DNA from: an uncultured Paracoccaceae bacterium
Lineage (GTDB): Bacteria > Pseudomonadota > Alphaproteobacteria > Rhodobacterales > Rhodobacteraceae
Direction: 5' to 3'
DNA: 64,000 nucleotides
Assembly (NCBI GenBank): GCA_945952025.1
Contig: CAMFGW010000003.1
Location: forward strand, 62,001-126,000
Positions within the stretch are counted from its first letter, which is position 1. Each line of letters begins with the position of its first letter. The position numbers were made by a program, and so were the translations under genes. Below are positions 45,863 through 53,935 of the stretch, piece after piece. The notes below the pieces were generated by a model. It was not told the DNA's origin and ran no database searches. It saw only the letters and a list, made by a program, of their open reading frames with translations.

Positions 45863-45895
45863 GGGCGCCGCAGGCAAAAGCCGCGGCGTCCTTTG
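45863..45895 (+). terminator. Probable terminator after ccr
   Basis: GGCGCCGCAGGC pairs with GCCGCGGCGTCC around AAAA, with one bulge and one mismatch, and is followed by a short TTTG. It lies 26 bases past the ccr stop, downstream of an A-run (GAAAAAA). Confidence 0.5.
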
Positions 45896-45989
45896 CGTTT
45901 GGTGAAGGATTTTTCCGCAAATTGGCCATGGGCCTTCCTCAATTCGCCTTCAGGTTGAGAAAAGCTTCATCAGTCAACGAGGGATCGTC

Positions 45990-46193
45990 ATGCGCTACGA
46001 CTGGATCATGGACGTGCTGACCGACCTGCGGAATTTCTCGGCCGTGAACGGCCTCACCGACCTGTCGCGCGAGCTGGATGCGACCTTGACGATCGCCGCC
46101 AAGGACATTTCGCGGGCGGCCGGGGTGCCGATCCTGGCCTACACGAACACCGATCTGCCCACGCCGGAAAAGCGCGGCGGAACGCTGGGGTAG
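45990..46193 (+). CDS. Small hypothetical protein downstream of ccr (67 aa)
   Basis: This 67-aa soluble protein is of unknown family: DWIMDVLTDLRNFSAVNGLT is followed by a helical middle (LSRELDATLTIAAKDISRAA) and a polar tail ending EKRGGTLG. The start at 45990 is convincing because GAGGGA lies six bases upstream. It follows the ccr terminator and is therefore probably expressed from its own promoter. I cannot assign a role. Confidence 0.7.
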   Translation: MRYDWIMDVLTDLRNFSAVNGLTDLSRELDATLTIAAKDISRAAGVPILAYTNTDLPTPEKRGGTLG

Positions 46194-46241
46194 GGGCGGG
46201 CCTACTGGCACTCCGCCAAGCGCCGGGATAGGGTCCGGCGC

Positions 46242-47774
46242 ATGTCGGCCGGCCTTCCCACCCTTTCGCACGATCAGGCCGAAGCCTGGGATCGCGTCGT
46301 CGATCTGTTGCGCGGCGCGGGCATCGACATCGACGAGGGCACGATCTTGCCGGCGGCCGAGGGGGCGGCGTCGGTCCTTGCGGTCGTGGGCAAGGCAGGG
46401 TCGGGCAAGACGCTGCTGCTCGCCGGCCTGATGAAGGCGCTGGAGGCTGCGGGGATCGACTTGATTACCGGCGACTACGAAGGCAAGCGGCGCAAGGACC
46501 GGCGCACGCTCGCGGTCCTGGCACCGACGAACAAGGCGGCGAGCGTGTTGCGCAGCCGGGGCGTGCCGGCGACCACCATTCACCGCATCCTCTACACGCC
46601 CGTCTACGACCCCGATTACGAAAAGATCGCCGACTGGCTTGCCGGTTCGGGCGACCGGCCGGAGATCGAGGGCTTGAGCGATCTGGCGCTCGACCGGGCC
46701 AAGGCCTTCTACGAGGCCGCCAAGTCGATCCCCGGCGCGCTTGCGGCGGCGGGCCTGCGCGGGTCGGACTTCATCCTGGGCTGGAAGCGGCGCGAGGACC
46801 CCCTGGATGTGGGCTTCATCGACGAAGCCTCGATGCTGGACGAGCGCCAGTTCGAGGATCTGCGCGAAATCTTTCCGACGCTCGTCCTTTTCGGCGACCC
46901 GGCCCAGCTAGCCCCCGTCGGCCAGTCGGGCGAGATGGTCTTTGACCGCCTGCCGGACGCGCGCAAGCTGGTCCTGCACCGCGTCCACCGGCAAGCCGAG
47001 GACAACCCGATCCTGGACCTGGCCCATGCGCTGGGTGACGAGGCGCTGACCTTCCCCGAGTTCGAGGCGATGGTGACTGACGCCGCGCGCCGGGACGACC
47101 GTGTCGTCTGGGCCGAACGCATGGATGCGGGGCTGATGGCGCGGTCCCCGGCCCTTGTCTGGCGCAACCAGACCCGCGTGCGGCTGATTCAGGCCTTCCG
47201 CGCGGCGCACAATGCCCCTGCCGACGCGCTTCTGCCGGGCGAGCCCTTGATCTGCGACGGGATCGAACTGCCCTTGAAGCACCGCAAGAAGCGCATCGAC
47301 CTGGAGGCGCGGGGCCTGATCAAGGGGGCGCAGGTCATCTACCTGGGCCCCGGATCGAAGCCCGGATTTTCGCGGCTGCATGTGGTGGGTGCCGAGGACC
47401 CGCGCGTATCGGCCGCGTCGATCGTCAAGATCGAGCTGCCGGGCGAGGAGGAGCCCTTCATCCCCTATGCCGCGCGGATGGGGGCTGCCTTCCTGCATGG
47501 CGCCGCCGTGACGATCCACAAGGCGCAAGGCTCGCAATGGCCCGAGGTTCAGGTCTTTGCGCCCGATCTTTACGTCGCGGCGCAGATGGGCCGCACCGAG
47601 GCCGGCATCCCGCTCTGGAAGCGGCTCGCGTATGTGGCGATCACGCGGGCCCAGCACCGGCTCTACTGGGTGGTGCGCAGCCGGCTTGGCCGGCCCGAGG
47701 CAAGGCTTGGCATCGACGACCTGCCGAAGGGGGCGGCGCCCCTGACGCTCGATGCGACCGAACCGGACCTCTGA
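46242..47774 (+). CDS. RecD/Dda-like superfamily 1B DNA helicase
   Basis: This 510-aa helicase has Walker A VVGKAGSGKTLLLAGL (about 49-64), motif Ia APTNKAASVLRSRG, Walker B FIDEASMLDERQ, motif III FGDPAQLAPVGQSG, and C-terminal UvrD-like motifs TIHKAQGSQWPEV and YVAITRAQHRLYWVV. It resembles RecD2/Dda-type stand-alone helicases rather than the RecBCD subunit. A role in replication-fork or repair processing is likely but the substrate is not known. It starts 48 bp after the 67-aa gene. Confidence 0.9.
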   Translation: MSAGLPTLSHDQAEAWDRVVDLLRGAGIDIDEGTILPAAEGAASVLAVVGKAGSGKTLLLAGLMKALEAAGIDLITGDYEGKRRKDRRTLAVLAPTNKAASVLRSRGVPATTIHRILYTPVYDPDYEKIADWLAGSGDRPEIEGLSDLALDRAKAFYEAAKSIPGALAAAGLRGSDFILGWKRREDPLDVGFIDEASMLDERQFEDLREIFPTLVLFGDPAQLAPVGQSGEMVFDRLPDARKLVLHRVHRQAEDNPILDLAHALGDEALTFPEFEAMVTDAARRDDRVVWAERMDAGLMARSPALVWRNQTRVRLIQAFRAAHNAPADALLPGEPLICDGIELPLKHRKKRIDLEARGLIKGAQVIYLGPGSKPGFSRLHVVGAEDPRVSAASIVKIELPGEEEPFIPYAARMGAAFLHGAAVTIHKAQGSQWPEVQVFAPDLYVAAQMGRTEAGIPLWKRLAYVAITRAQHRLYWVVRSRLGRPEARLGIDDLPKGAAPLTLDATEPDL

Positions 47775-47830
47775 CCCGGTTTCCGTCGGGGTGAAAAGCC
47801 CCTAGGGTCGGCGCTAAAGGGGAATCGTCC

Positions 47831-48067
47831 ATGCGCTGCGTCTTCGTCCAGTTCCGCTGCAATCCCGGCAAGACCTACGAGGTCGCGGATGCGATCTACG
47901 ACCGGGAAGTCGTGTCCGAGCTTTATTCGACCTCGGGCGAATATGACCTGATGGCAAAGGTCTACATTCCGGAAGAGGAAGACGTGGGCCGCTACCTGTC
48001 GGACCGGCTCTTCGACATTCCGGGGATCGTGCGCACGCTGACGACGATGACCTACCGCGCCTTCTAG
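47831..48067 (+). CDS. Stand-alone AsnC/Lrp ligand-binding (RAM) domain protein
   Basis: This 78-aa protein equals only the C-terminal domain of Lrp/AsnC regulators: CVFVQFRCNPGKTYEVADAI, YSTSGEYDLMAKVYI and IPGIVRTLTTMTYRAF. There is no helix-turn-helix. Such stand-alone RAM proteins form oligomers that bind amino acids and may modulate full-length Lrp proteins or enzymes. The ATG at 47831 follows AAAGGGGAATCGTCC. Repeat copy 3 begins 24 bases past its stop. Confidence 0.9.
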   Translation: MRCVFVQFRCNPGKTYEVADAIYDREVVSELYSTSGEYDLMAKVYIPEEEDVGRYLSDRLFDIPGIVRTLTTMTYRAF

Positions 48068-48090
48068 GTCGCGTGCCCTTGCCGGACCGG

Positions 48091-48313
48091 CTGGCAGGGG
48101 CAAGTGACCCTGCCATACGAAGGCCTCTCCCCTTGTCCCCGCCGGTGGCCCAAAGGCCACTGGCCAGCGCCCGCCCCGCCATCGGCGGGCGCTTCGCGCC
48201 CACCGGGGCAGGCGCCGGCCTTTGATGGTGAGTGACATGAGCGGCCCAGCGGAGGCGTTTCCACACGGGCGAGGGAAACGCGGGTCGCGTTTCCTGATCC
48301 CGCCCGGCCCGGC
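48091..48313 (+). repeat. Structured dispersed repeat, copy 3 (223 bp)
   Basis: This is copy 3, between the convergent RAM-domain and TIGR02186 genes. Stem I: TGGCAGGG (48092-48099)/CCCTGCCA (48108-48115). Stem II reads CCGGTGGCC/GGCCACTGG: relative to copies 1 and 2 an A-T pair became G-C and a G-C pair became G-T. Stem III has GCGCCCGCC facing the local GGCGGGCGC perfectly. Stem IV is GGAAACGCG/CGCGTTTCC. It ends CCCGGCCCGGC. Open frames through it are not supported as genes. Confidence 0.9.
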
Positions 48314-48347
48314 TTTTCAGCGCAAGCGAACGGTAACCCTGCCACAC

Positions 48348-49112
48348 CTACCGCTTCAGCGCCCGGAAACCGGCCGAGGCGGCCCAGCCGGCGAAGGCGG
48401 CGATGGCCAGCGCGAGCGCGCCGTAGATCGCGGGCTGGGTGCGCGACAGGCGGAACAGCCAGCGTTCAAGGCCGACCTTGCGGACGTAGATGCTGCGCTC
48501 GTCCAGCGCCACGACCTGCTTGTTGCGCGTGAGGAAGATGCGGGTCTTGTAGACGCCCTCGACAAGGTTCGCGGGCAGCCGGATGTCGGTGCGGAAAAGC
48601 GTGTCCTGCGCCAGCCGGACCGAGGCGTCCTGAAGGGCGTAGAAGCCCTGCTTCTGGCGGATGCGGATCAGGGCTGTTGTGAAGTTGTGGGAATACATGA
48701 GCGTGCGTGCGACGCTCATCGACCGGAGCTCTCGTGTAAAGGCGACGGAATAGCGGATGTCGTCGGTGTTCGAGATGATCTGCTCGAAAGGCCGCGTGGT
48801 GGCGATGGCGTAGAAGCTGGGCGCACTGTCGACCGTCACCGTGTCGGTATTGACCCAGATGCCAAGGACGCGCGACTTGCGCCGGACGTTGACCGGGAAA
48901 GAGGGGCCCTGCACCGTGATGATCACGTCGAGCGAGCTGTCCGTCGGCGGCGGCGCGTCGCGCGACACGGCGCCATAGATCAGAAGGTCGGACCCGTTGA
49001 AGTTCGCCGTGATCTCGATCCGGTCCTCGCTCAGGCCAGAGACGACCTTTTCCTCGGCCCCGAGCCAGGCGGGGACGGCGACAAGCGCGAGGGCGAGGAC
49101 CAGCGCCCGCAT
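48348..49112 (-). CDS. TIGR02186-family (Alph_Pro_TM) membrane protein
   Basis: This 254-aa protein has a signal peptide (ALVLALALVAVPAWLGA), a long periplasmic domain (KVVSGLSEDRIEITANFNGS, SLDVIITVQGPSFPVNVRRK, FYALQDASVRLAQDTLFRTD) and a C-terminal membrane helix (AIYGALALAIAAFAGWAASA). This layout and the coupling to TauE/SafE match the alphaproteobacterial TIGR02186 family. The ATG at 49112 overlaps the TauE stop (ATGA). Function is unproven; it may assist sulfur-compound export. Confidence 0.9.
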   Translation of the reverse strand: MRALVLALALVAVPAWLGAEEKVVSGLSEDRIEITANFNGSDLLIYGAVSRDAPPPTDSSLDVIITVQGPSFPVNVRRKSRVLGIWVNTDTVTVDSAPSFYAIATTRPFEQIISNTDDIRYSVAFTRELRSMSVARTLMYSHNFTTALIRIRQKQGFYALQDASVRLAQDTLFRTDIRLPANLVEGVYKTRIFLTRNKQVVALDERSIYVRKVGLERWLFRLSRTQPAIYGALALAIAAFAGWAASAGFRALKR

Positions 49113-50029
49113 CAGCCGCGCCCCACGGGGGCGAGCGAGTAAAGCTCGCCCGGCGTCAGCAGAAGGTCGAGCGCCAGCTTGCCGCAGACCAGAAGGACCA
49201 GAAGCGCCAGCAGGATGCGCAACTGTTCGGCCCTGAGCCTCAGCGCCAGTGCCGCGCCGATCTGGGCGCCGATGACGCCGCCAAGGATCAGAAGGACCGC
49301 CAGAAGGATGTCGACCGACTGATTGGTCAGCGCATGCATGAAAGTGGTGAAGCCGGTCACGAAGATGATCTGGAAGAGCGATGTGCCGATCACGACCTTG
49401 GTCGGCATGTTCAGAAGGTAGATCATCGCCGGGACCATGATGAAGCCGCCGCCGACGCCCATCACGGCGGCCAGGACGCCGACCCCGAAGCCGACCACGA
49501 TCGGCGGAATTATGGAGATATAGAGACCCGAGGTGCGGAACTTCATCTTCAGTGGCAGCCGGTGGACCCACATGTGCTGGCTGCGCTTGACCGGCGCCAC
49601 CGCGCGCTTGGCCCGCCTCAGGCTGCGGACGCTTTCCTGCAGCATCATGGCGCCCACGACCCCCAGGAAAAGGACGTAGGACAGCTGCACGAACAGGTCG
49701 ATCTGCCCCGACCGCGACAGCAGGTTGAAGAGCCAGATGCCCGCCGTCGACCCGGCGATACCCGCGACCATCAGCACGACCCCCATGCGGATGTCGACGG
49801 TCTTGCGCTTGAGGTGCGCAAGAACGCCCGAGATCGAGGAGGCGACGACCTGGTTGGCGCCGGTCGCGACCGCGACCGTCGGGGGGACACCCACGAAAAA
49901 CAGCAGCGGCGTGATGATGAAGCCGCCGCCAACGCCGAACAGGCCCGACAGAATGCCGACAATGCCCCCGAGCCCGAAGAGCAGGAAGGCATTCACAGAA
50001 ACCTCGGCTATCGGCAGATAAATCTGCAT
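49112..50029 (-). CDS. TauE/SafE-family sulfite/organosulfonate exporter
   Basis: This 305-aa protein has about eight transmembrane helices and two internal repeats with the family motif LSGLFGVGGGFIITPLLFFV and, in the second half, AAVMGVGGGFIMVPAMIYLL. These are typical of TauE/SafE permeases exporting sulfite, sulfoacetate or related anions. It is translationally coupled to the TIGR02186 gene. The substrate cannot be assigned. It lies upstream of a 207-bp gap separating it from the nucleoside transporter genes. Confidence 0.92.
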   Translation of the reverse strand: MQIYLPIAEVSVNAFLLFGLGGIVGILSGLFGVGGGFIITPLLFFVGVPPTVAVATGANQVVASSISGVLAHLKRKTVDIRMGVVLMVAGIAGSTAGIWLFNLLSRSGQIDLFVQLSYVLFLGVVGAMMLQESVRSLRRAKRAVAPVKRSQHMWVHRLPLKMKFRTSGLYISIIPPIVVGFGVGVLAAVMGVGGGFIMVPAMIYLLNMPTKVVIGTSLFQIIFVTGFTTFMHALTNQSVDILLAVLLILGGVIGAQIGAALALRLRAEQLRILLALLVLLVCGKLALDLLLTPGELYSLAPVGRG

Positions 50030-50208
50030 GCGACGACCTTCGCCCAGGGAGGGAAGCTTTTCGAGTGATGGGCCTTCGCGGCCCCACTGTCAAAGGGTCG
50101 GGCCGGGGTTTTTGGTCAAATCCCGGCGACTGGACCAGATTTTTCCGAAACTGGACTCATCGGGCGTAGCATCGGGGCGCAACATATGGATCGGCTTGGG
50201 AAATCCCT

Positions 50209-50232
50209 GTGCCGCGCCCCGTGCCGCGCCCC
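50209..50232. repeat. 12-bp tandem duplication beside the transporter stop
   Basis: GTGCCGCGCCCC occurs at 50209-50220 and again at 50221-50232, just beyond the stop codon of the minus-strand permease gene (50237-50239). Confidence 0.88.
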
Positions 50233-50236
50233 GTGC

Positions 50237-51205
50237 TCAACGTTCCTTCACATAGGGTTCGCCGCCAGCGCGCGGCGGGGTCGCCTTGCCGATGAATCCC
50301 GCCAGAACCACGACCGTCAGGATATAGGGCAGGGCGTCGAGCGCGGGCGAGGGGATGTCGAAACCGAAGGTCCGGGTGATGACATCGGGGCGCAGCGCGA
50401 ATGCCTGGAAGAAGCCGAAGAGGAGCGTGGCCCACAGCGCATACCAGGGTCGCCACTTGGCGAAGATCAGGGCAGCGAGCGCGATATAGCCGCGCCCCGC
50501 CGTCATCTCGCGCCCGAAGCCCGCTTGCAGGCCCGCCGCCATATAGGCGCCGGCAAGGCCGCAGAGGACGCCGGTGATCGCCACCGCCGAATAGCGCAGC
50601 CGGACGACCGAGATGCCGGCGGTATCGACCGAGGCGGGGTTTTCACCGACGGCGCGCAGCCGCAGCCCGTAGCGCGTGCGGTAGAGCACCCACCAGGTCA
50701 GGGGCACGCACAGAAGGCCCACATAGACCAGGATGGTATGGCCCGACAGGACCTCGGCGTAGAAGGGGCCGATGATCGGGATGGCCTTGGCGGCCTCGGC
50801 ACCCGGCAGGGTCAGCTCGCTGAAGCGGGCGGGACCGTCGAGCGGGGGCGTGCGGCCGCCCTGTCCGAAAAGTGCCTGGGCGATCAGGACGGTGATGCCG
50901 CTTGCGACGAAGTTGAGCGCCACGCCCGAGATCAGCTGGTTGCCGCGGAAGGTGATCGAGGCGACGCCGTGGATGCCCGCGAAGATCAGCGAGGCGCCGA
51001 TCCCGACCAAGGTGCCCACCCAGACGTTGCCGGACAGGTAGGCGGCCGCGCCCGTCGCCATGGCGGCGACCAGCATCTTGCCCTCGAGCCCGATGTCGAA
51101 GATGCCCGAGCGTTCGGAATAAAGCCCGGCAAGGCAGGCCAGCAGCAGGGGCGTCGCCAGCCGCAGGGTCGAATCGAGGATCTGAAGGAAGGTCGCGTAG
51201 TCCAT
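50237..51205 (-). CDS. Nucleoside-type ABC transporter permease (NupQ/YufQ-like)
   Basis: This 322-aa integral membrane protein of the BPD_transp_2 family has about nine helices. Characteristic segments are LRLATPLLLACLAGLYSERS, GIFDIGLEGKMLVAAMATGA, GLRLRAVGENPASVDTAGIS and AALIFAKWRPWYALWATLLF. It is the second permease of a BMP-type importer, proposed for purine nucleosides. Its ATG shares one base with the stop of the upstream permease gene (TGATG). It is the last gene of the four-gene unit. Confidence 0.92.
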   Translation of the reverse strand: MDYATFLQILDSTLRLATPLLLACLAGLYSERSGIFDIGLEGKMLVAAMATGAAAYLSGNVWVGTLVGIGASLIFAGIHGVASITFRGNQLISGVALNFVASGITVLIAQALFGQGGRTPPLDGPARFSELTLPGAEAAKAIPIIGPFYAEVLSGHTILVYVGLLCVPLTWWVLYRTRYGLRLRAVGENPASVDTAGISVVRLRYSAVAITGVLCGLAGAYMAAGLQAGFGREMTAGRGYIALAALIFAKWRPWYALWATLLFGFFQAFALRPDVITRTFGFDIPSPALDALPYILTVVVLAGFIGKATPPRAGGEPYVKER

Positions 51206-52314
51206 CAGGCGGCCCTCGCCGTGACCGGGCTCTCTGGCGCGCGGAAGAAGAAAAAGCCGAGCATCATCCGCACCATCTGGTCGAGCGCGCCGGTGAAGAG
51301 GATCACAAGGCCCTGGACGACGGTCCGAAGCTCGATCGGGATGGTGGTCCAGAGGCCAAGCTCGGCCCCGCCCTGATAAAGGAAGCCGAAGAGGATCGCG
51401 GCCAGGAAGACGCCCAGCGGGTGGTTGCGGCCCATCAGTGCCACCGCGATGCCGATGAAACCTGCCCCTTCGGACGAGTTCTGCAAGAGCCGCCCGCTTT
51501 CCCCCATGACGTTGTTGATCGACATGAGCCCCGCGAGCGCCCCCGAGATCAGCATCGAGACCATGATGACCTTGGTGGCCGAGATGCCCGCATAACGCGC
51601 GGCGCGGTCGGACTTGCCGAAGGCGCGGATCTCATAGCCGAGCCTTGTGTGCCACAAGAGGACCCAGACGCCGAAACAGGCGGCGATGGCGACAAAAAGG
51701 CTGACGTTCGCCGGCACCTTCTTGACGAAGATGAGGTTCAGGACCGGCATCTCGTTCAGTGTCGGCAGGTGGGTGCCGGGCGGGAAATGGGCGGTCGCGG
51801 GGTCCATCTGGCCGATCGGGCGCAGGACGCTGACCAGAAGATAGACGATGACGGCCGCGCCGATGTAGTTGAACATGATCGTGGTGATGACGATGTGGCT
51901 GCCGCGCTTGGCCTGAAGCCAGGCCGGAATCGCGGCCCAGGCGGCGCCGAAGACGGCCGCGCCCAGCGCCGCTGCCACAAGGGCCACGGTCCAGTGCGGC
52001 CAGACGGGCAGCGCCAGCAGCACGAGTGCCACGCCAAGGCCGCCCATCTGGGCCTGCCCCTCGCCGCCGATGTTGAACATGGCGGCATGGAAGGCGACGG
52101 TGACGGCAAGGCCGGTGAAGATGAAGCTTGTCGCGTAATAAAGCGTGTAGCCCCAGGCGTAGGGCGAGCCGAGCGCGCCCTCGGTCATGGTCTTCAGCGC
52201 CTCCCACGGGCTTTCGCCGATCGCGAGGATCACGAGGGCCGAGATGATCGCGGCCAAAAGCAGCGAGATGAGGGGCACGAGGACGACATCCGCCCAGCGC
52301 GGGAGCTTGGTCAT
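51205..52314 (-). CDS. Nucleoside-type ABC transporter permease (NupP/YufP-like)
   Basis: This 369-aa permease partners the previous one. Signatures: DVVLVPLISLLLAAIISALV, YATSFIFTGLAVTVAFHAAM, FNIGGEGQAQMGGLGVALVL, YEIRAFGKSDRAARYAGISA and GFIGIAVALMGRNHPLGVFL. The FNIGGEGQ motif is typical of BMP/CUT2-like transporters. It overlaps the ATPase gene by four bases (52311-52314) and shares a base with the downstream permease, so translation is coupled. Confidence 0.92.
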   Translation of the reverse strand: MTKLPRWADVVLVPLISLLLAAIISALVILAIGESPWEALKTMTEGALGSPYAWGYTLYYATSFIFTGLAVTVAFHAAMFNIGGEGQAQMGGLGVALVLLALPVWPHWTVALVAAALGAAVFGAAWAAIPAWLQAKRGSHIVITTIMFNYIGAAVIVYLLVSVLRPIGQMDPATAHFPPGTHLPTLNEMPVLNLIFVKKVPANVSLFVAIAACFGVWVLLWHTRLGYEIRAFGKSDRAARYAGISATKVIMVSMLISGALAGLMSINNVMGESGRLLQNSSEGAGFIGIAVALMGRNHPLGVFLAAILFGFLYQGGAELGLWTTIPIELRTVVQGLVILFTGALDQMVRMMLGFFFFRAPESPVTARAA

Positions 52315-53924
52315 GCCGCGTCCTTTCCGCTTGCCTTGGGATCGACGCCCGCCATCAGAAGCCCCAGTTCGCGTTCATTGGTGTCGTCGGGCAGCCGCTC
52401 GCCCATGATGCGGCCGTCGAACATGACGGCGATGCGGTCGGCAAGGCTCAGGATCTCGTCCAGCTCGACGCTGACCAGCAGGATCGCCTTGCCGGCGTCG
52501 CGCAGCTCGACCAGCCTCTTGTGGATGAATTCGATCGCGCCGATGTCGACCCCGCGCGTCGGCTGGCCGACCAGCAGCAGGTCCGGGCTGCGCTCGATTT
52601 CACGCGCCAGGATGATCTTTTGCTGGTTGCCGCCGGAAAAGTTCTTGGCGGCGAGCGTCGGGATCGGCGGGCGCACGTCGAAACGTTCCATCTTGCCGGT
52701 GGCGTCGGCCTTGATCGCGGCATTGTCCATCAGGAAGCCGTCCTTCCGGTAGGCCGGGTCGTCCTGGTAACCGAAGGCGATGTTTTCCCAGGCGGTGAAG
52801 TCCATGATCATGCCCAGGCTCTGGCGGTCCTCGGGCACATGGGCGATGCCCGCCTGTCGCCGCTCGCGGCCAAGCGTGTCGGCCGACAGATCGAGCGGCT
52901 TGCCGTTCAGCCGGACGGTGCCCGTGGCCCTGGCAAAGCCGCCGAGAACCGCCAGCAGTTCGGACTGGCCGTTGCCGGCGACCCCGGCGATCCCCAGGAT
53001 CTCGCCCGCGCGCAAGGTCAGCGACAGGCCCTTGATCCGCTCGACCCCGGCGGCGTCGCGCACCTTCAGGTCGGCGATTTCCAGGACCGTGGCGCCCGGG
53101 TTGGCCGGGCCCTTCGGCACCTCCAGCAGCACCTTCCGGCCGACCATCAGCTCTGCCAGTTCCTCGGGCGAGGTGTCGACGGTGCGGACGGTCGCGATCA
53201 TTTCGCCGCGCCGCATGACCGAGACGTTGTCGGTGATCTCCATGATCTCGCGCAGCTTGTGGGTAATCAGGACAATGGTCTTGCCCTGTTCCTTCAGCCC
53301 GCGAAGGATGCGGAACAGGTGGTCGGCCTCGTCCGGGGTCAGGACGCCCGTGGGCTCGTCCAGGATCAGGATGTCGGCCTGCCGGTAGAGCGCCTTCAGG
53401 ATCTCGACCCGCTGCTGGTGGCCGACGGACAGAACCTCGATCAGCGCATCGGGGTCGACATCGAGCTCATATTCGGCGGCCAGTTCTGCCAGCGTTTTCC
53501 GTGCCTTGGCAAGCGAAGGGCGCAAAAGCCGCCCGTCCTCGGCGCCGAGGATGACGTTTTCCAGGACGGTGAAGTTCTGCACCAGCTTAAAGTGCTGGAA
53601 GACCATGCCGATGCCGGCGCGGATCGCGGCCTGGCTGTCGGGGATCTGGGTGATGCGGCCGCCGATCAGGATTTCGCCCCGGTCGGCTTTGTAGAAACCG
53701 TAGAGGATCGACATCAGCGTGGATTTGCCTGCGCCGTTCTCGCCGATGATGCCGTGGATCGTGCCGCGCGGGACGCGGATCGAGATGTCCTTGTTCGCCT
53801 GCACCGGACCGAAGGATTTCGAGATGCCCTTCAGTTCGATGGCGATGTCCGTTCCCCGCTCTTGCGCCGGTGGAACGGGTGGGGCGGCAGTGTCCCGCCG
53901 CCCCTCAGCCTTGTCCCCCGTCAT
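52311..53924 (-). CDS. Nucleoside-type ABC transporter ATPase (two ABC domains)
   Basis: This 537-aa protein has two ABC domains. Domain 1 has Walker A GENGAGKST, a degenerate signature (VLSVGHQQRVEILKALYRQA) and Walker B DILILDEPTGVL. Domain 2 has GVAGNGQSE in place of a canonical Walker A, signature NFSGGNQQKIILAREI and GQPTRGVDIGA. This asymmetry is typical for CUT2/BMP sugar-nucleoside ATPases. The start at 53924 is the first ATG, with only a weak AAAAGG before it. It lies 11 bases after the binding-protein gene. Confidence 0.94.
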   Translation of the reverse strand: MTGDKAEGRRDTAAPPVPPAQERGTDIAIELKGISKSFGPVQANKDISIRVPRGTIHGIIGENGAGKSTLMSILYGFYKADRGEILIGGRITQIPDSQAAIRAGIGMVFQHFKLVQNFTVLENVILGAEDGRLLRPSLAKARKTLAELAAEYELDVDPDALIEVLSVGHQQRVEILKALYRQADILILDEPTGVLTPDEADHLFRILRGLKEQGKTIVLITHKLREIMEITDNVSVMRRGEMIATVRTVDTSPEELAELMVGRKVLLEVPKGPANPGATVLEIADLKVRDAAGVERIKGLSLTLRAGEILGIAGVAGNGQSELLAVLGGFARATGTVRLNGKPLDLSADTLGRERRQAGIAHVPEDRQSLGMIMDFTAWENIAFGYQDDPAYRKDGFLMDNAAIKADATGKMERFDVRPPIPTLAAKNFSGGNQQKIILAREIERSPDLLLVGQPTRGVDIGAIEFIHKRLVELRDAGKAILLVSVELDEILSLADRIAVMFDGRIMGERLPDDTNERELGLLMAGVDPKASGKDAA

Positions 53925-53935
53925 GCCTTTTGGGC

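Noticed and set aside
27751..48313. The three-copy repeat as a CRISPR array or insertion sequence
   Set aside because: Copies are 10 kb apart, without spacers, and contain no transposase frame or obvious terminal target duplication.
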